A DNA stretch of 64,000 nt from Lysobacterales bacterium (GTDB lineage Bacteria; Pseudomonadota; Gammaproteobacteria; Xanthomonadales; SZUA-38), in NCBI GenBank assembly GCA_028285525.1, contig JANQOZ010000061.1, forward strand, positions 32,151 through 96,150. The letters are read 5' to 3'. A program made the translations under genes and the position numbers. Of the stretch, positions 43,569 to 50,968 are shown piece by piece. Under the pieces are notes generated by a model. It did not search any database. It worked only from the letters and a program-made list of their open reading frames with translations, and was not told the DNA's origin. Positions within the stretch are counted from its first letter, which is position 1. Each line of letters begins with the position of its first letter.

Positions 43569-45188
43569 GTGAAAAACCTAGCCGTTGTGTCGAACTGGCG
43601 ACTGCTGTCGCTGGCCGCCCTGCTCATCCTCACCGCCTGCGGCGGCGAATCCGGCGACAGCGCCGGCGAAACCGGGGTTGAGCCACCGCCGCTGGCAGCG
43701 GCCGGCGAGTTCACGCGCAATGACGACATCACGGCGATGACGGCCACCGAGCTGCAGCGCGCCATCGTGGCGGGCGAGCTGTCGGCCGAAGCGGTGACCA
43801 GCGCCTTTCTCGAGCGGATTCAGCGACTGGACCGGTCCGCTGATGGCCCGAACTCCGTGCTGGAAATCAATCCGGACGCGCTGTCCATCGCCCGGCAGCT
43901 CGATCAATCGCTCGCGGCTGGCGGGGAGCCGGGTGGACTCCACGGCGTCCCGGTGCTGGTCAAGGCCAATATCAATACGGGTGACGCCATGACAACCAGC
44001 GCCGGGTCGCTGGCGCTCGCCGAGCACCGAGCGACCAGCGATGCCCACGTGATCGGGCTGCTGCGAGCCGCCGGTGCGGTGATCCTGGGTAAAACCAACC
44101 TCAGCGAATGGGCCAACTTCCGGTCCAACAACTCGACCAGCGGCTGGAGCTCCCACGGCGGGCTTACCCGCAATCCCTGGCGCCTGACCCATAATCCCTG
44201 CGGCTCCTCGAGCGGCTCCGCCGCTGCGGTGGCGATGCGTTTTGCGCCGCTGGCGCTGGGCACCGAAACCAACGGATCGATCGTTTGCCCGGCTGGCGCC
44301 AATGGCGTGCTTGGCCTCAAGGGCACCATGGGGCGAGTCAGCCGCGCTGGCGTCATACCGATCGCCACATCCATGGATATGGTCGGTCCCATGGCGACAA
44401 CCGCCGCCGACCTGGCCCTGCTGATGCGGGCGATCGTGGGTTCGGATCCGAATGATCGACCCACAATGATCCGCTTCAAAAAATACTCCATCCTCACGCC
44501 GGAGTTCACCGGTCAGCTCAAAGATACCCGGATCGGCGTTTGGCGCTCTTACCCCGGTGCGGGCACCAATCCCGAGGTCGATGCCCTGTACGACCGGACG
44601 GTGGCGCTGCTAAAGGACGCGGGGGCTGAGATCGTCGACAACCTGCAAATCGACCAGGGTGATCTGGGTTCCCGGGCCTACGAGGTCATGCTGTACGAGT
44701 TTCGCGAAGGGATAAACAGCTATCTGGCTGGCGTCACCGCCCCGGGGGCGCCGCGCAGTCTGGAGGAGCTGATCGCCTATAACCAGGCTAATGCGGAGCG
44801 GGTGATGCCCCATTTTGGTCAGGAGATCCTCGAGGCAGCCCAGGCCGTGACCTGGTCGAAGGTCGACTACGCCAAAGCCCTCAACGAGGTGCGCACGGCC
44901 GCCAATCAGCAGCTCGAGGGAGCGCTGCAGCGGCATGACCTGACCCACCTGGTGAGCGTCACCAACGGACCAGCCTGGGAGACCGATCTGAAGAACGGCG
45001 ACAGTTTCGGTATCGGCAGTTCAACGCTGCCGGCCATCACCGGCCACCCGCATCTGACGGTCCCCATGGGGCTGGTGGACGGCCTGCCGGTTGGGCTGTC
45101 GGTGATTTCGTACCGATCTAACGAATTTCGGGTCCTGCGCATCGCCGCGGCCGTTGAGAAACTCGCCGGGCCGGTTTCACCGCTCTGA
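43569..45188 (+). CDS. Amidase-signature lipoprotein
   Basis: 539 residues from GTG. A lipobox (ILTAC) predicts an exported lipoprotein. The amidase-signature triad is complete: Lys132 in VLVKANINTG, the cis-Ser within GSSSGSAAA (213-217) and the nucleophile Ser237 in ETNGSIVCPA. The C-terminal block LPAITGHPHLTVPMGLVDGLPVGLSV is typical. It should hydrolyse amides in the periplasm, as in the related enantio-selective amidases. Its 3' end overlaps that of the BlaR1-like gene by 12 bases (convergent). Confidence 0.9.
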   Translation: MKNLAVVSNWRLLSLAALLILTACGGESGDSAGETGVEPPPLAAAGEFTRNDDITAMTATELQRAIVAGELSAEAVTSAFLERIQRLDRSADGPNSVLEINPDALSIARQLDQSLAAGGEPGGLHGVPVLVKANINTGDAMTTSAGSLALAEHRATSDAHVIGLLRAAGAVILGKTNLSEWANFRSNNSTSGWSSHGGLTRNPWRLTHNPCGSSSGSAAAVAMRFAPLALGTETNGSIVCPAGANGVLGLKGTMGRVSRAGVIPIATSMDMVGPMATTAADLALLMRAIVGSDPNDRPTMIRFKKYSILTPEFTGQLKDTRIGVWRSYPGAGTNPEVDALYDRTVALLKDAGAEIVDNLQIDQGDLGSRAYEVMLYEFREGINSYLAGVTAPGAPRSLEELIAYNQANAERVMPHFGQEILEAAQAVTWSKVDYAKALNEVRTAANQQLEGALQRHDLTHLVSVTNGPAWETDLKNGDSFGIGSSTLPAITGHPHLTVPMGLVDGLPVGLSVISYRSNEFRVLRIAAAVEKLAGPVSPL

Positions 45189-46646
45189 GTTACGCTCCTT
45201 CGAGGCCGCCAGCTCCGCTTCGATCTCGGCGATCCGGTCCTGCAGCTGCTCGAGCTGCCGGGCCAGCCGCTCCTGTTCCTTAAGCGCGGCCTGGTTGGCC
45301 CGGCGGGCCTCGTCGCGGCTGGCCCGCATTCTTTCATGCTCGGCGCGCACCTCGGCCTGAGCCGCCCGTGCCCGCGCGCGCTCAGCCGCTCTCATTTCCA
45401 TCCCCTCCGCCCGCAGCCTGGCGGCCTCACCTCTTACCGCTGCGCGCTCGGCGGCCGCCCGTTCCCGGACCCGAGTGGCTTCAGCGCGTCGCGCCTCAGG
45501 GGCAGCTGGGTCGGCGGTGGGGACCGGCGCTGCAGCCGGGGTCGGCGCCGCCTCAGGAGCTTCTGCCGCCCGAGGTGCTGCCCCTTCCATGGGCGTAGGG
45601 GACGCTGGAGCAATGGGACTGCTGACGCTGGCGGGCGCGGGCGACGTTGTTGGCTCCGGTGCTGGTACGGGTTCCGTCTGAGCAAATGAGAGCTGTCCAG
45701 CCGCCAGGGGCAGCGCGATGGCTGCCGCCAGCGAGAGTCTTAGTGGCGTTTGATACATGGGGGCCTCCCGGCGATAGAGTTGTTCGATTCGGCGCCGCCA
45801 CTGATCGGTGCCGGTCATGGCGAGCGCTGAGCTGGCGGTGGCATTTCTGAAGCGGCTGGCAGACTGGCTAACGGCAAGCGCCTTGAGCAGCGTCTGGGCA
45901 TAGGCTGCGGTGTCGGTCAGTCCGTCGACGGCTGAGCGGTCGCAGACGATTTCGGTCTCCTCTGCGAGATGCTTCGTGACACGAGGCAGCAGCGGGTTAC
46001 ACCAGTGAGCCGCGGCGGCCATGCGTACGACCAGCAGCCAAAGCCAGTCGCCTCTCGCAACGTGCGCAAGCTCATGAGCAACGGCGTGCTGAATGTCTGT
46101 CGCCGACATGTCCGGATGCTGGCGCCAGGCCTCGGGCAGCAGGACCACCGGCTTGCGCCAGCCGAAGCTAACCGGACTGACAATCTGGTCGCTCCAGCCG
46201 AGCAAAACGCGGCGCCCACCGACCCGCTGTTTGCCCTCGAAGCGCGCTCTCCGACGGATATCCTTAAGCGCCCGCAGCTGGAGCGCCAGGCGGATCCAGC
46301 CGACGACGGCGCCGAGAAACCAGATCGACACGAGCCAGGGCAGGCCCGGACCCGACGTCGACAGGGGGTCGATCGCAACGCTATTGCGCTCGATGGGCTG
46401 CGGAGTGGTCAAGGGCTGGCCGGCGTAATCCGCACTCGGCGGATAATCCGTGGTGATCGTCAGGTTTAAGCCGGCGATCTCTCCCAGCACCGCGAGAGCG
46501 GGCAGCGCGAGGAGCGTCAGCATGAGCCCACGCAGCAGGCGGACGCGGCTGGCCGGTTCGGCGCGGTATGCCGCGGCCGCCGCCAGCGCCGTCAACAGCA
46601 GGCCCTTGAGTAGCAGCACAAGCACCAGGAGATCCAGGCTGTTCAC
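45177..46646 (-). CDS. BlaR1/MecR1-type M56 membrane metallopeptidase with coiled-coil tail
   Basis: 489 residues. Four membrane helices frame the zinc protease domain: His191-Glu-Leu-Ala-His195 (VAHELAHVARGDW), with ETEIVCDRSAVDG downstream giving the third ligand. A fifth hydrophobic segment (LRLSLAAAIALPLAAGQLSFA) is near 305-325. The normal penicillin-binding sensor domain is absent. In its place is a Pro/Ala-rich linker (~330-385) and a strongly charged, Arg/Glu/Ala-rich coiled coil to the end. The BlaI-type repressor gene overlaps it (ATGA). The signal it senses is therefore unlikely to be a beta-lactam. Confidence 0.87.
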   Translation of the reverse strand: MNSLDLLVLVLLLKGLLLTALAAAAAYRAEPASRVRLLRGLMLTLLALPALAVLGEIAGLNLTITTDYPPSADYAGQPLTTPQPIERNSVAIDPLSTSGPGLPWLVSIWFLGAVVGWIRLALQLRALKDIRRRARFEGKQRVGGRRVLLGWSDQIVSPVSFGWRKPVVLLPEAWRQHPDMSATDIQHAVAHELAHVARGDWLWLLVVRMAAAAHWCNPLLPRVTKHLAEETEIVCDRSAVDGLTDTAAYAQTLLKALAVSQSASRFRNATASSALAMTGTDQWRRRIEQLYRREAPMYQTPLRLSLAAAIALPLAAGQLSFAQTEPVPAPEPTTSPAPASVSSPIAPASPTPMEGAAPRAAEAPEAAPTPAAAPVPTADPAAPEARRAEATRVRERAAAERAAVRGEAARLRAEGMEMRAAERARARAAQAEVRAEHERMRASRDEARRANQAALKEQERLARQLEQLQDRIAEIEAELAASKERNSER

Positions 46647-47041
46647 GATCCTTGCTTCCGGTGTCGTGACTCAAGCTGATTCAGCAGAGTCTTGAGCTCG
46701 TCGATGTCGTCGCTGCTGATCTGCTGGTCTTCCAGCCCCAGCAGCGCGCTGGCGGCCTTCACAGGCGAGCGGGCAAAAAAGGTGTCCACCAGATGACGGG
46801 CCGCCTGCAGGCGGGCCTGCGCGCGCGACTCGACCGGTCGGTAAACGTATTGCTTACCCTCGTTGTGAAACGTCAGCAGGTTGCGCTGGACCATGCGGGC
46901 GAGCAGCGCCCGCACGGTGGAGTAAGACGGCGGGTTCGGCAGGGCATCGAGGACGTCTCGTGCGCTGGCATTTTCGACGCGATGCAGCACGTCCATGATC
47001 TGGCGTTCGCGCCGGGTAAGTTGATGCGAATTTTTTAGCAT
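46643..47041 (-). CDS. BlaI/MecI-family transcriptional repressor
   Basis: 132 residues. A winged-helix DNA-binding domain occupies ~1-80 (LTRRERQIMDVLHRVENASARDVLDAL, then YSTVRALLARMVQRNLL and a wing at NEGKQYVYRP). The C-terminal helices dimerise, and the protein is normally cleaved by its BlaR1 partner, here the next gene. ATG 47041 sits inside an operator palindrome and no Shine-Dalgarno precedes it, so translation is probably leaderless. Confidence 0.92.
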   Translation of the reverse strand: MLKNSHQLTRRERQIMDVLHRVENASARDVLDALPNPPSYSTVRALLARMVQRNLLTFHNEGKQYVYRPVESRAQARLQAARHLVDTFFARSPVKAASALLGLEDQQISSDDIDELKTLLNQLESRHRKQGS

Positions 47042-47058
47042 GTGCTAAAAAATTAGCA
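47031..47058. promoter_or_regulatory. BlaI-type operator
   Basis: Three half-sites form two overlapping palindromes. TTAGCA-TG-TGCTAA at 47035-47048 extends to perfect 10-base arms (47031-47040 and 47043-47052); TGCTAA-AAAA-TTAGCA is at 47043-47058. It covers the -10 and start codon of the repressor gene, so autorepression is expected. Confidence 0.75.
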
Positions 47059-47078
47059 GCATTTGGCCGAGCGCGCAA
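47050..47078 (-). promoter_or_regulatory. Promoter of the blaI-blaR1-like operon
   Basis: On the minus strand TTGCGC (47078-47073), 17 bases, then TAATTT (47055-47050). Transcription would start about two bases before ATG 47041, giving a leaderless or nearly leaderless mRNA. The -10 lies within the operator. Confidence 0.5.
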
Positions 47079-47164
47079 GAGCGGGTCACACCGTCGCGAA
47101 TCAGCGGTCCGGCGCGGAGCCAGACGAGGGGCCGACCCGATCCGGCAGGCCCCTGCGCCCCCGG

Positions 47165-47587
47165 TCAGTCAGCGAGCTTGCGCTGCGCTTCGCGCTTGCC
47201 CAGCCCACGAACTGACGCGAGCGCCTTGAGCTGCGCGGCCCGCGGCTTGGACTTCCCCTGTTCCCAGTTGTAGATGGTGATGGGGTGCACACCGACCAGC
47301 CGACCGTAGTCGGCCGCGGTCAGCCCCAGCTTCTGCCGGTGCTTCTTGAGCCAGGCCGGCGCAAACCGGATCTGCCTGGTGCCATCGTCCGCTTCGGGCT
47401 GCGCCGGTTTTGCCGACGACTTAGTGAGTTGCTGGAACTGCCGCTGCAGCGCCTTGTGTTCCCGCTTGAGCGCCGCGATGTCCCCTCGATAGCGCGCAAC
47501 GGATTTTCTGAGCGATTCGGTTTCCTGGCGGATCTGACGCCGGGCCACTCGCTCGATTTCTGCCTTAAGGGCCTTTTTTACGTCCAC
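47165..47587 (-). CDS. Coiled-coil / helix-turn-helix (XRE-like) DNA-binding protein
   Basis: 140 residues from GTG. Residues ~1-55 are a basic, heptad-like coiled coil (LRKSVARYRGDIAALKREHKAL-type pattern). Residues ~75-130 are an HTH of the Cro/XRE kind: APAWLKKHRQKLGLTAADYGRLVG followed by VHPITIYNWEQGKSKP. It is probably a dimeric regulator; a 17-base palindrome 46 bases upstream may be its own operator. A long gap separates it from the divergent TonB receptor gene, which it might control. Confidence 0.78.
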   Translation of the reverse strand: MDVKKALKAEIERVARRQIRQETESLRKSVARYRGDIAALKREHKALQRQFQQLTKSSAKPAQPEADDGTRQIRFAPAWLKKHRQKLGLTAADYGRLVGVHPITIYNWEQGKSKPRAAQLKALASVRGLGKREAQRKLAD

Positions 47588-47632
47588 TATTGCTTGTAGT
47601 TTTTGCTGAAGTTTTCGCAGGTTACTGAAATA

Positions 47633-47649
47633 GTTGGAAACTTTCCAAC
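47633..47649. promoter_or_regulatory. 17-bp palindrome, candidate autoregulatory operator
   Basis: GTTGGAAA-C-TTTCCAAC is perfect and centred 54 bases upstream of the HTH gene start. One arm sequence, TTTCCAAC, recurs at 47872-47879 nearer the TonB receptor gene. Confidence 0.45.
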
Positions 47650-47919
47650 CGGAACATAGCCCGACGGATTTTCGGACGAATGCCCCGACGAGGACCCGAA
47701 ATCCCGCTGCGAGGCGGAGCTTCGATCACGCCAGGTTGCCGATAGTGATTTTGGCGTTGCGGAAACGATCCGATTTTCGGGCGCCTCGGGTCGGCCCTGG
47801 ATCAGCCTTGGCGAACAGGCTTGGTTAGCCGGCGCGTGATTCAGCAGTTCCGGCAACTGAATCGGGTGGCATTTCCAACTTTTGCGCACTGGTCGCAACA
47901 CACCCGCATCGCGGACCCG

Positions 47920-47934
47920 AACGTGCGGCACGTT
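47920..47934. promoter_or_regulatory. 15-bp palindrome upstream of the TonB receptor
   Basis: AACGTGC-G-GCACGTT is perfect and lies 162 bases before the TonB receptor start. It may bind a regulator of receptor expression; identity unknown. Confidence 0.4.
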
Positions 47935-48088
47935 GCCCCAAAGCAGAAGCCGCAACCGATAGATTGATATACGAAGGTGTTCATACTAGCTTTTTCGTAA
48001 CGTGCCAAAGCGGCGCCGCACAGATCTCAGGGGCGCGGCGCGCCGGCTGCGGTTGTTGACCACGAAAAAAAGCAATGGGAGTTACTGT

Positions 48089-50839
48089 ATGAGTGCCAAC
48101 TCTACTGATCCACGTCGGTGGATCCGGTTGCCGCTGGCTGCGGCTATTTCTCTTACCCTGGCGCTGGACGCCGGGGCACAGGTTGAGGGTGACAACGCGG
48201 GGGATACCGCCGAACTTGATGATCTGACCGTCACAGGCTCGCGCCTGAAGCGCAGCGACATCGAAGGACCCACGCCGGTTCTCGTGCTCGAGCGCGCTGA
48301 GTTTGAGGAGATGGGTTATCGAACGGTCCAGGACGTGCTGGACAGCCTGACCCAGAACACGGGCGGCAGCCTGTCCCAGCAGTTTGTCTTCGGCTTCACG
48401 CCGGGCGCCTCGGGCGTCAACCTGCGGGGCTTCGGCACGGGCCGAACGCTGATCCTGGTTGACGGCCGGCGACTGCCGGTCTACCCGCTGGGCCTGGGCG
48501 GAACCACCCAGTTCTATGACACCGCCTCCATCCCGACCGCGATCATTCAGCGAATCGAGGTACTCACCGACGGCGCGTCGGCGATCTATGGTTCAGACGC
48601 GATCGGCGGCGTGATCAACATTATTACGCGGCGCGAGTTCGACGGCATCTCCACCCGGCTGCGTACCGGCGATACGGACGCTGGCGGCTACCAGACCCGC
48701 CAGGCGGAGCTGGTTGCGGGCAAGGCCTTCGACGACACGTCGGTGTACTTCACGCTACAGTACGACGACAACGAAGAGCTGATGTCCAGCCAGCGCGACT
48801 TTGCCGCGTCAGACATCGCCGACCCGCTGGGCCGGGGTGTGTTCTCGACCTTTGGGGCCAATATCGTCGAGCTGGTGCCCGGTGGCGGCATCGGCATCAC
48901 GCCCGACCCGAACTGCGGCACGGCGGCCGGCGCTATCGGCACTGAGGGCATTCCGCCCGGTACGCCGGGTGGCGGCCAGCTGTTCGGTCAGGACACCTGC
49001 GGCTTCAACCGCACCCAGTTCAGGCAGCTGTTTCCGCAGAATCGGCGGACCACCTTCGCCGGGCGCGTGGAACACTCACTGAGCGAAAACCTGTCGGCGT
49101 TTGCCGAAGTCCGCTGGAACCGCGGCGACACGTTTGTGCAGATCGAACCGTTTGCCTATTCCGGGACCGCGCTGTTTGGGGGCGCGTCCGCAACCCCGGT
49201 TTCGCCGAACAACGGCGGTCTGATCACCGGCCCCAACGGCGGCGATGCGGTGTATATCCGCAGGCTGTTTGAATACGGACCGCGCACCACCGACATCGAA
49301 ACCCAGACGTTTGGTGGCCTGTTTGGCCTCAGCGGCACGTTCGGCGACGGCTGGGACTGGGAAGCAGGTTACTCGATCAACAAGCAGGACTTCTTCTCGC
49401 AGCGTGGTGGTTCGATCATTCTGTCTGCCTTCGAGGCGCAGGTGGACGCAGGGCTGGACCTTTTCCAGCCGATCCCGGCCAACGTAGTGGCGTCTACGTC
49501 CTTCCGGCCCTTCACGGACGCGGAGTCCACGAACCGGTTTGCCGACTTCCAGATCTCCGGCTATCTGCCTTGGGAGATGCCCGCGGGACCGGTGGCTGTT
49601 GCTGGCGTATTTGAGTGGGAGGACCAGGAGTTTTTCGACAATCGCGATCCGATCACTCTGTCCGGGGACGCGTCGGACGGCGGATCTGCAGGCGGTGGCC
49701 AGCGCGACCGTCTTGCGATTGGCGCCGAGATCTCCCTGCCGCTGTTCTCTCAGCTGACCCTCGACCTGGCTGGCCGTTTTGATGACTACGATGATGAGTC
49801 TGATACGGGCAGCGCGTCGACGGGCAAGGTGGCGCTTCAGTACCGGCCGCTGGATAACCTGCTGCTGCGGGCCAGCTACGGAACGACCTTCCGTGCCCCC
49901 GATCTGCAGCGCTTGTTCGGTTCCACGACCCGGGCATTCACCAGCGTGGTGGACTCGCCGCTGTGCGTAGCCGCCGGTGGTGATCCCAACGCACCGGGTG
50001 GCCTGGATCCCAACAACTCCAGCGACCCCTGCGACATCGTGCAGAGCGTACAGATCCAGATCGGTGCCAACACGGCTCTGGAAGAAGAAGAGGGTGACAG
50101 CATCAATGTCGGCGTGGTGTGGGAGCCGCTCGACGCGCTCTCCTTCACCGTCGACTACTACGACGTTGAGCTGGAGAACATCATCGCAGCGCCCTCTGGC
50201 CAGTTCATCCTCAACCAGTGTGCAGGCCTGAGCACGGGTACGCCGGACGCGAGCTTCTGTTCACTGATTACCCGGGATGCGGTCGGTACGCTCCAGGGCG
50301 GGAGCATCTCGGCCCAGGCGCTCAACCTGTCGACCCAGTCGATCCGGGGTATCGACGCCACCGCGCGTTACGACCTGGATACGAACGACTGGGGCCTGTT
50401 CGCCTTCCAGTGGGAAACCACGTACGTCGATTCGCTCAAGACCCAGTTCGCCGACGGGCAGCCGGAGGTGGAGAACCTGTCGCTGGCATCGCTGCCGGAG
50501 TTTCGCCACAACCTGACCGTGAACTGGAACTACGAGGAGTTCGGCGCAACGATTCGCGCTGCCTACGTGGACGAGCTGCCGGGCATCAACGCCTTCGCAG
50601 ATCCGGAAACGGGCAGCGTACCGGGCGGCCAGTTTGTCGACGACTACCTGACGGTCAACGGATCGTTCCGCTACGACTGGGGTGAGATCGGCCAGTTCCA
50701 GCTGGGCATCAACAACATGTTCGACGAGGATCCGCCGACCGATCCGACGAACGCCAACTGGCCTTGGTTCATCAACGCGGGTGGGTACTACAACAGCTTC
50801 GGCCGTGAGTGGTATCTGCAGTGGGAGAAGCGCTGGTAA
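48089..50839 (+). CDS. TonB-dependent outer-membrane receptor
   Basis: 916 residues from ATG 48089, supported by GGAG eight bases upstream. A signal peptide (LPLAAAISLTLALDAGAQ) is followed by the plug domain (~45-170) with a LDDLTVTGSRLKRSD start, NLRGFGTGRTLILVDGRRLP and IPTAIIQRIEVLTDGASAIYG. The 22-strand barrel fills the rest, ending in the FNVNNMFDEDPPTD-like turn and a last strand ending in Trp. Inserts rich in Gly/Pro/Asn at ~285-340 and 640-690 are extracellular loops. The ligand is unknown; no transporter or enzyme cluster accompanies it. Confidence 0.93.
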   Translation: MSANSTDPRRWIRLPLAAAISLTLALDAGAQVEGDNAGDTAELDDLTVTGSRLKRSDIEGPTPVLVLERAEFEEMGYRTVQDVLDSLTQNTGGSLSQQFVFGFTPGASGVNLRGFGTGRTLILVDGRRLPVYPLGLGGTTQFYDTASIPTAIIQRIEVLTDGASAIYGSDAIGGVINIITRREFDGISTRLRTGDTDAGGYQTRQAELVAGKAFDDTSVYFTLQYDDNEELMSSQRDFAASDIADPLGRGVFSTFGANIVELVPGGGIGITPDPNCGTAAGAIGTEGIPPGTPGGGQLFGQDTCGFNRTQFRQLFPQNRRTTFAGRVEHSLSENLSAFAEVRWNRGDTFVQIEPFAYSGTALFGGASATPVSPNNGGLITGPNGGDAVYIRRLFEYGPRTTDIETQTFGGLFGLSGTFGDGWDWEAGYSINKQDFFSQRGGSIILSAFEAQVDAGLDLFQPIPANVVASTSFRPFTDAESTNRFADFQISGYLPWEMPAGPVAVAGVFEWEDQEFFDNRDPITLSGDASDGGSAGGGQRDRLAIGAEISLPLFSQLTLDLAGRFDDYDDESDTGSASTGKVALQYRPLDNLLLRASYGTTFRAPDLQRLFGSTTRAFTSVVDSPLCVAAGGDPNAPGGLDPNNSSDPCDIVQSVQIQIGANTALEEEEGDSINVGVVWEPLDALSFTVDYYDVELENIIAAPSGQFILNQCAGLSTGTPDASFCSLITRDAVGTLQGGSISAQALNLSTQSIRGIDATARYDLDTNDWGLFAFQWETTYVDSLKTQFADGQPEVENLSLASLPEFRHNLTVNWNYEEFGATIRAAYVDELPGINAFADPETGSVPGGQFVDDYLTVNGSFRYDWGEIGQFQLGINNMFDEDPPTDPTNANWPWFINAGGYYNSFGREWYLQWEKRW

Positions 50840-50873
50840 CGACCCACTACGGTTTACCAGACTAAACCTGACA

Positions 50874-50899
50874 GGCCGCGGCAATTGCCGCGGCCTTTT
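50874..50899 (+). terminator. Rho-independent terminator after the TonB receptor
   Basis: Perfect 9-base arms GGCCGCGGC (50874-50882) and GCCGCGGCC (50887-50895) with an AATT loop, followed by TTTTCTTTT. Confidence 0.85.
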
Positions 50900-50968
50900 C
50901 TTTTCTTAAGCTCGACCCCCGACTTGACCGAGGCTGCGTGCTGGTGCTTCGGTTGACGGACCCGTAAG

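Larger units (their letters stand above)
47588..48088. other. Intergenic region (501 bp) upstream of an HTH gene and a TonB receptor
   Basis: It contains two odd-length palindromes (47633-47649 and 47920-47934), a further TTTCCAAC half-site at 47872-47879, and a Shine-Dalgarno GGAG (48077-48080) for the receptor. A TTGATA at 47964-47969 is a possible -35, but no good -10 follows. A 122-codon minus-strand ORF (47587-47955) looks like chance. I see no RNA gene. Confidence 0.5.

Noticed and set aside
18647..47041. Control of the OXA beta-lactamase by the BlaI/BlaR1-like pair
   Set aside because: The operator half-site TTAGCA/TGCTAA is not seen upstream of the OXA gene at 19451-19580, the loci are 26 kb apart and the BlaR1-like protein lacks a penicillin sensor.
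47587..47955. Minus-strand 122-codon ORF upstream of the HTH gene
   Set aside because: No ribosome site, no recognisable domain, and it spans palindromic regulatory sequence; likely chance.
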